Assembly: GCF_943590815.1 (NCBI RefSeq)
Contig: NZ_CALSBS010000009.1
Location: 62,001 to 126,000, forward strand
Direction of reading: 5' to 3'
DNA: 64,000 bases
Source: Pseudocitrobacter vendiensis
GTDB taxonomy: Bacteria; Pseudomonadota; Gammaproteobacteria; Enterobacterales; Enterobacteriaceae
Shown here: positions 59,837 through 64,000 of the stretch, one piece after another
Layout: every line of letters begins with the position of its first letter
Position numbering within the stretch: position 1 is the first letter of the stretch
Notes under the pieces: model-generated
What the model was told of the DNA's origin: nothing
What the model saw: the letters and a program-made list of their open reading frames with translations, nothing else
Database searches by the model: none
Position numbers and translations under genes: made by a program

Positions 59837-60546
59837 TCTTTCCCATTATTGCGCCACTGTTCCAGGGTTTTTTGCTGCTTGCCGTCGGCATCGAAGTTGT
59901 CGGCGGCAAGCCAGTGACGAAACGCCGTATCAAGCGCAGGCCATTCGCTATCCAGAATCGAAAACCAGTCCGTATCGCGGTTATGACCCTTAATCACCAG
60001 CGCCTGACGAAAGCGACCTTCAAACTGAAAGCCTAAACGTAATGCAGCATTGCGCGAGGGTTCATTCAGACTATTACATTTCCATTCGTAGCGGCGGTAC
60101 CCGAGCGTATCAAAGGCGTAGCACATCAGCAGCCACTGCGCTTCCGTTGACATCGGGGTGCGGCTAAGCAGCGGCGAAAAGTGCACGTGCCCAACCTCCA
60201 CCACGCCATGACTGGCATCAATGCGCATCAGCGACAGTGAGCCCACCGGCTTACCGGTTTTTTTATCAATTACCGCAAAATGAATAGGATCGCTGAGATT
60301 TTGCACACTGGCGACCCACTGGCGAAAATCGTCCACACAGCTGTCGGGTTCGCGCAGCAACCATGTCCAGCTGCGCGTATCGGCGGCAAGCTGGTGGGCG
60401 GCAAACAGTGCGTCAGCATGATGAACGGCCAGGGGCTCCAGCCGACACCAGTCGCCTTCAAGCACCACGCGTGCCGGATGAGAGCGCGGTTGCCAGTCGG
60501 GTAATGCATCACCAACGGGTTGATTAAATTGATTTAGCTGACTCAT
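59833..60546 (-). CDS. GNAT family N-acetyltransferase
   Basis: This protein has 237 residues from the ATG at 60546 after AAGGAGAGG; a longer frame is unsupported. It resembles RimJ-like acetyltransferases: [29 protein letters not shown] and [21 protein letters not shown], the last being the acetyl-CoA-binding and C-terminal strands. It faces a MocR regulator across a strong inverted repeat and is probably its target. The substrate is unknown. Confidence 0.87.
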   Translation of the reverse strand: MSQLNQFNQPVGDALPDWQPRSHPARVVLEGDWCRLEPLAVHHADALFAAHQLAADTRSWTWLLREPDSCVDDFRQWVASVQNLSDPIHFAVIDKKTGKPVGSLSLMRIDASHGVVEVGHVHFSPLLSRTPMSTEAQWLLMCYAFDTLGYRRYEWKCNSLNEPSRNAALRLGFQFEGRFRQALVIKGHNRDTDWFSILDSEWPALDTAFRHWLAADNFDADGKQQKTLEQWRNNGKD

Positions 60547-60591
60547 AACCTCTCCTTGCTGTAAGTGGACAAGATGAGAATAGAGACTTAC

Positions 60592-60635
60592 TGGTTCCAT
60601 AAAAAGTGCCATGGATGTATCTTTTTATGGTGCCA
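60592..60635. promoter_or_regulatory. Inverted repeat, candidate MocR operator
   Basis: TGGTTCCATAAAAAG and CTTTTTATGGTGCCA are inverted copies (13 of 15 bp) with a 14-bp spacer. It lies in the 101-bp gap between the divergent acetyltransferase and MocR genes. Such spaced dyads are typical MocR targets. Confidence 0.6.
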
Positions 60636-60647
60636 CGAGGAGCCCTG

Positions 60648-62105
60648 ATGAATATTCCTGACGATCCCTTTTTTACTTTCCTGCAACGCGCGCTGGCAAT
60701 GCGTGGGCCGCAGACGCTACAGCGTGTCCTTTACAACGCGCTAAGAGACGCCATTTTGCAGGGGCAACTGCAGGAAAACAGCCGCCTTCCTGGTTCGCGC
60801 ATCATGGCGCAGCGGCTGGCGATTTCCCGTAATACGGTCAATAGCGCGCTGGAGCAGCTGGCGCTGGAAGGCTATTTACTGCGCGACAGGCAGGGTACGC
60901 GTGTGGCATCACTCCCCAAATCGCAGGTGACTGCGTCATCGCCAACGTTACCCGCCTCCGTGGCCGGGAGGTTTCGCCAGCTACCGCCCGCGACGCCGCG
61001 TGAATCGCCGCCGATGCTCTTTACGCCGGGAACGCCCGCCATTAACTATTTTCCCTTACCGTTGTGGCGGCGGTTGCTCGATCGAACCTTGCGGGAGGAG
61101 GGGAGCTTGCTGCTGGGGTATGGTGATTCCGCCGGAGAAGCGTCGCTTCGCGAAGCGATTGCTCGTCACCTCGCGCTTTCTCGGGGAATCGATTGTGACG
61201 CCAGCCAGGTGGTTATCACCGAAGGCGCACTGGAAGGGATGAATCTTTGTACCCAGTTGTTGAGCGAGCCGGGGCAACTGGCCTGGGTAGAGGAGCCGGG
61301 TTACATTGGCGCTAAAAGCGCCTTTCTTGCGGCGGGTTTATCGCTTGAGGGGATTCCTGTGGATGATGAAGGCATGCAGTTTGCGAAGGTTTCTTCGACG
61401 CCACGTCTCATCTTCACCTCACCGTCGCATCAGTACCCCACGGGCAGCGTGCTGAGTGCGGCGCGGCGTCTGGCGCTGCTGGAGTTTGCGCATCGCGCTG
61501 GCGCCTGGATCATTGAGGACGATTATGACAGTGAGTTTCGCTACAGCGGTGAGCCGATCCCGGCGATGCGCGGAATGGTAAGAGACGCGCCGGTCGTCTA
61601 TTTGGGGACCTTCAGCAAAACGCTGTTTCCGTCGCTGCGGTTGGGGTTTATGGTGCTGCCGCCTGCGCTGGTCGCTGCCGCACAACCAGCGATTCGCGCC
61701 CTGCTGCGCGGTGGGCATCGCGCCGAACAACGTACCCTGGCGACGTTTATTGAGGAGGGCCATTACGCGCGGCATCTGGCGGCGATGCGACGGCTTTATC
61801 GTAAACGGCAAACACAGCTACGCGAAGCGTTGGCGCAGGCGTTGCTGCTTCCGCATCAGGTGCTGGCCGGAGAGGGGGGACTGCACCTGACGGTACTTAT
61901 CGACGGGATTGATGATGTGGCGGTGGTAAAACTTGCCCGCCAGCAGCAGATGTCACCGGCGGCGCTCAGCCAGTTTTATCTGAATGCGCAGCATCAACGT
62001 TCTGGCCTGGTGCTGGGTTATGGCAATACGTCCGCATCGCGCTTTATTCCAGCGATACGGACGCTTCAGCGGATTATTGCGTCGCTTCCGCGCGGGTCAG
62101 GGTGA
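60648..62105 (+). CDS. MocR-type PLP-dependent transcriptional regulator
   Basis: This protein has 485 residues from the ATG at 60648 after CGAGGAG. The N-terminal GntR winged helix ([22 protein letters not shown]) is joined to an aminotransferase-like domain with [19 protein letters not shown] and the PLP lysine in [14 protein letters not shown]. It resembles PdxR and PtsJ but the effector cannot be told. It probably controls the divergent acetyltransferase. Its 3' end overlaps ylaC by 32 nt. Confidence 0.88.
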   Translation: MNIPDDPFFTFLQRALAMRGPQTLQRVLYNALRDAILQGQLQENSRLPGSRIMAQRLAISRNTVNSALEQLALEGYLLRDRQGTRVASLPKSQVTASSPTLPASVAGRFRQLPPATPRESPPMLFTPGTPAINYFPLPLWRRLLDRTLREEGSLLLGYGDSAGEASLREAIARHLALSRGIDCDASQVVITEGALEGMNLCTQLLSEPGQLAWVEEPGYIGAKSAFLAAGLSLEGIPVDDEGMQFAKVSSTPRLIFTSPSHQYPTGSVLSAARRLALLEFAHRAGAWIIEDDYDSEFRYSGEPIPAMRGMVRDAPVVYLGTFSKTLFPSLRLGFMVLPPALVAAAQPAIRALLRGGHRAEQRTLATFIEEGHYARHLAAMRRLYRKRQTQLREALAQALLLPHQVLAGEGGLHLTVLIDGIDDVAVVKLARQQQMSPAALSQFYLNAQHQRSGLVLGYGNTSASRFIPAIRTLQRIIASLPRGSG

Positions 62106-62544
62106 AGACATCGTAGAACGAGAGTTCACCTTTTCTGGCGACCATTTTTTCAAGCTGCGCCCGGGCCTGCGCGCTGACGCGCGGTGAGTCCTTGATGGAT
62201 TGAATTAACTCTTCCGGCACGAAGCGCGTGTTGTACCACTCACCGTTATAGCAGACGCGGAAATCCAGAACATCGATATCTTCGTAGTGATAACGTGGAT
62301 AAACGTCGAAGAAGAAAAACGCATTCAGCAGAGCAAACAGCACCCACAAGAGCCAGACGGAACCTTCGAGTGTCTCTGAACGCATCATGACAATCAGCGT
62401 GGCGAAAAACGCCGCGTACATCGCCAGGAACAGGCCGGGGTGATTGCGGATAAAACTAATGCTAAAGCGCGGCCTGTTGTCGCGCTTTTCACGGATATTC
62501 AGTTCATTGATCGTTTGCGTAAGTAATCGCTGGATTTCTGTCAT
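62074..62544 (-). CDS. ylaC: YlaC inner-membrane protein
   Basis: This protein has 156 residues (start [10 protein letters not shown] at 62544; an adjacent ATG at 62547 is also possible). Two membrane segments lie near 36-80 ([18 protein letters not shown] and [17 protein letters not shown]). It matches E. coli YlaC; function is unknown. Confidence 0.94.
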   Translation of the reverse strand: MTEIQRLLTQTINELNIREKRDNRPRFSISFIRNHPGLFLAMYAAFFATLIVMMRSETLEGSVWLLWVLFALLNAFFFFDVYPRYHYEDIDVLDFRVCYNGEWYNTRFVPEELIQSIKDSPRVSAQARAQLEKMVARKGELSFYDVFTLTRAEATQ

Positions 62545-62642
62545 CATTAGGCTCTGCAACTCAGGGCGGATTCACCTATTCTATGTTGCATTAACCAATA
62601 CAAAAAGTAACAGATTAGTTTCAAAAAAGCATAACAGTCGTA

Positions 62643-63197
62643 TCAGCTCAGCATTTTAAGAATGCGGGCCGGATTACCCCCAACGACCGCGTTATCTGGC
62701 ACATCTTTCACCACCACCGCGCCCGAAGCCACCACCACGTTATCCCCAAGAGTGACGCCAGGGTTTATTACCGCACGTCCGCCAATCCAGACGTTATTTC
62801 CGATAACCACCGGTTTGCCATATTCATAGCCGCTGTTGCGTTCAGTAGCATCCAGAGGATGGGTCGCCGTATAAATATGTACGCCCGGCGCGAGCATGCA
62901 ATTATCGCCGATGGTAATGGGGCAAACGTCCAGCATTACGCAATCAAAATTGGCGTAGAAATTGGTGCCGAGAGTAATGTTATAGCCGTAGTCGCAGCGG
63001 AAATTGGGCTCAATATAAGCATCGTGGCTTTTATCGAAAAGTTCAGCCAGCAACTGATGGCGTAATGCTTTTTCGTCGGGCGACGAATGATTGTAGCGAT
63101 GCAACAATTGTTTGGCGCGCAGACTATCGGCTCTGAGCGTTGCATCCGCCGGGCGATAGAGTTCGCCGGCGATCATTTTACGTTTCTCTTCACTCAT
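62643..63197 (-). CDS. maa: Maltose O-acetyltransferase
   Basis: Maa acetylates maltose and other sugars with acetyl-CoA. It has 184 residues, a LacA/NodL-type left-handed beta-helix with hexapeptide repeats ([42 protein letters not shown]). The catalytic histidine is in TATHPLD. Confidence 0.95.
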   Translation of the reverse strand: MSEEKRKMIAGELYRPADATLRADSLRAKQLLHRYNHSSPDEKALRHQLLAELFDKSHDAYIEPNFRCDYGYNITLGTNFYANFDCVMLDVCPITIGDNCMLAPGVHIYTATHPLDATERNSGYEYGKPVVIGNNVWIGGRAVINPGVTLGDNVVVASGAVVVKDVPDNAVVGGNPARILKMLS

Positions 63198-63366
63198 TGT
63201 GACACTCCTCGTCAGTCAAGAGTGTTCACCATAAGAGGCACAGGAATAATTGGGAACGTTCCCTGTTAATCAGTGTGAAGTTAATCACAAACTTACCAGG
63301 GTAAGTGGAACGTAACGATCGTTAGTTGACTTAACGGACGCCTGAAGCAATTACAGAAAATAGCGA

Positions 63367-63585
63367 TTAGCGAATGAATTTCCACACAGTGGATGGGATC
63401 TTGTCGTACAGCTTATTCATCGTCAATTCAGCCAGACGATGATCGGCAGCTGAGTAAAATACCGCCAGTTCATTGTCAGAAAGTTCATATTTATTTTTTT
63501 CAATGACGCGTTCCAGCGTATCAATTGACTGGCAACGGCGCAGTCGCATCAAATAATCCGTTTTAGTTAATGGTTTCTCAGACAT
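63367..63585 (-). CDS. hha: Hha nucleoid-associated modulator
   Basis: Hha binds H-NS and helps silence horizontally acquired and virulence genes. It has 72 residues, nearly identical to E. coli Hha, including the H-NS contact region [17 protein letters not shown]. It follows tomB by 26 bp on the minus strand. The maa-hha gap downstream holds palindromes GGGAACGTTCCC (63252-63263) and ACTTACC-AG-GGTAAGT (63291-63306), the latter probably part of transcript end control. Confidence 0.97.
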   Translation of the reverse strand: MSEKPLTKTDYLMRLRRCQSIDTLERVIEKNKYELSDNELAVFYSAADHRLAELTMNKLYDKIPSTVWKFIR

Positions 63586-63611
63586 AATTCACCCATGTGA
63601 TTGTAATTATC

Positions 63612-63986
63612 TTAACAAGAGAGGCTAACGGGGTTAGCCCGGCTGGCGTTGACGAAACAGCGGAAAAGTTTGTTCCCGGACTTGCGCCATTTTTGCAAGT
63701 CTTCGCTATTTATACCGTAGTTACTGAACAACATGAAAGTATCATCCAGATATTCGTCAATTTGTGCAATCAATTTATTATCTTCGTTGTACTTAATTTT
63801 ATAATTAAGCGCAAAGGTCGCGATATGCTCGATCAACTCATTAAGCTGAAGGTTGATAGCCGAGGTGGGGTCGTTAACCCAACCGTGGTTACTCTCTTCA
63901 AGGTTGGCGAGGCAGTCATGATAGAGCGTTTCGCAGAGGAATCTGAGTTGCGCGATATCATGCCTTTTTGGCGAGTATTCGTCCAT
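63612..63986 (-). CDS. tomB: TomB, Hha antitoxin-like modulator
   Basis: TomB (YbaJ) counteracts the toxicity of Hha and affects biofilm formation. It has 124 residues, with the four-helix sequence MDEYSPKRHDIAQLRFLCE to NASRANPVSLSC matching E. coli. A conserved cysteine near residue 18 has been linked to Hha oxidation. It is the upstream gene of tomB-hha. Confidence 0.97.
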   Translation of the reverse strand: MDEYSPKRHDIAQLRFLCETLYHDCLANLEESNHGWVNDPTSAINLQLNELIEHIATFALNYKIKYNEDNKLIAQIDEYLDDTFMLFSNYGINSEDLQKWRKSGNKLFRCFVNASRANPVSLSC

Positions 63987-64000
63987 AACACATCCCCTTA

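Overview
The window is a stretch of enterobacterial chromosome. Most of it follows the gene order known from Escherichia coli around the lon region: yajR, cyoABCDE, ampG, yajG, bolA, tig, clpP, clpX, lon, hupB, ppiD, ybaV, fadM, queC, ybaE, cof, decR, mdlAB, glnK-amtB, tesB, ybaY, atl, ffs, ybaA, pdeB, ylaC, maa, hha and tomB. The proteins are close to, but not identical with, the E. coli ones. Several genes are absent at this place in E. coli: a cdsH-type cysteine desulfhydrase next to decR, a yczR/yczE pair, a GNAT/MocR pair, and the rpmE2-rpmJ2 ribosomal paralogues. The host is therefore best described as a member of the Enterobacteriaceae near Enterobacter, Lelliottia, Leclercia, Citrobacter or Kosakonia. 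The genus cannot be fixed from the sequence alone.

Region 1 (1-1109) is the 5' part of yajR. Region 2 (1249-9960) is a catabolic insertion between yajR and cyoE. Seven co-directional genes encode a Gfo/Idh/MocA dehydrogenase, an aromatic-acid type MFS transporter, a TIM-barrel isomerase or dehydratase, two paralogous KstD-like flavoproteins, a NIPSNAP protein and a shikimate dehydrogenase homologue. They face a divergent IclR regulator across a gap holding a perfect 19-bp palindrome. The set looks like uptake and oxidation of an alicyclic acid of the shikimate/quinate type.

Region 3 (10029-40964) is core genome: the cytochrome bo3 operon, peptidoglycan recycling (ampG), the protein folding and proteolysis block (tig, clpP, clpX, lon, ppiD) with sigma-32 promoters before clpP and lon, the NtrC/sigma-54 glnK-amtB operon, and the 4.5S RNA gene ffs.

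Region 4 (40944-54935) is the most unusual part: a 14-kb integrative element inserted at the 3' end of ffs. It is bounded by a 22-bp direct repeat of the ffs terminus, with the integrase gene next to the left end and matching candidate arm sites inside both ends. It carries a second catalytic-domain-only tyrosine recombinase, GIY-YIG and membrane-anchored HNH nucleases, a phage-type adenine methyltransferase, and an iteron-like region. A small early operon includes a winged-helix protein ending in a near copy of the C-terminal peptide of host SSB. It also carries three intact virion genes (tape measure, lambda D-like decoration protein, lambda E-like major capsid protein) but no recognisable terminase, portal, protease, tail tube, fibre or lysis genes. 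The gaps between its genes are filled with tandem micro-hairpins. I read it as a candidate phage satellite that replaces parts of a helper's virion. A decayed prophage is the main alternative.

Region 5 (55017-64000) returns to core and lineage-specific chromosomal genes: yczR/yczE, ybaA, pdeB, Zur-boxed rpmE2-rpmJ2, a GNAT/MocR divergent pair, ylaC, maa, and tomB-hha at the right edge.
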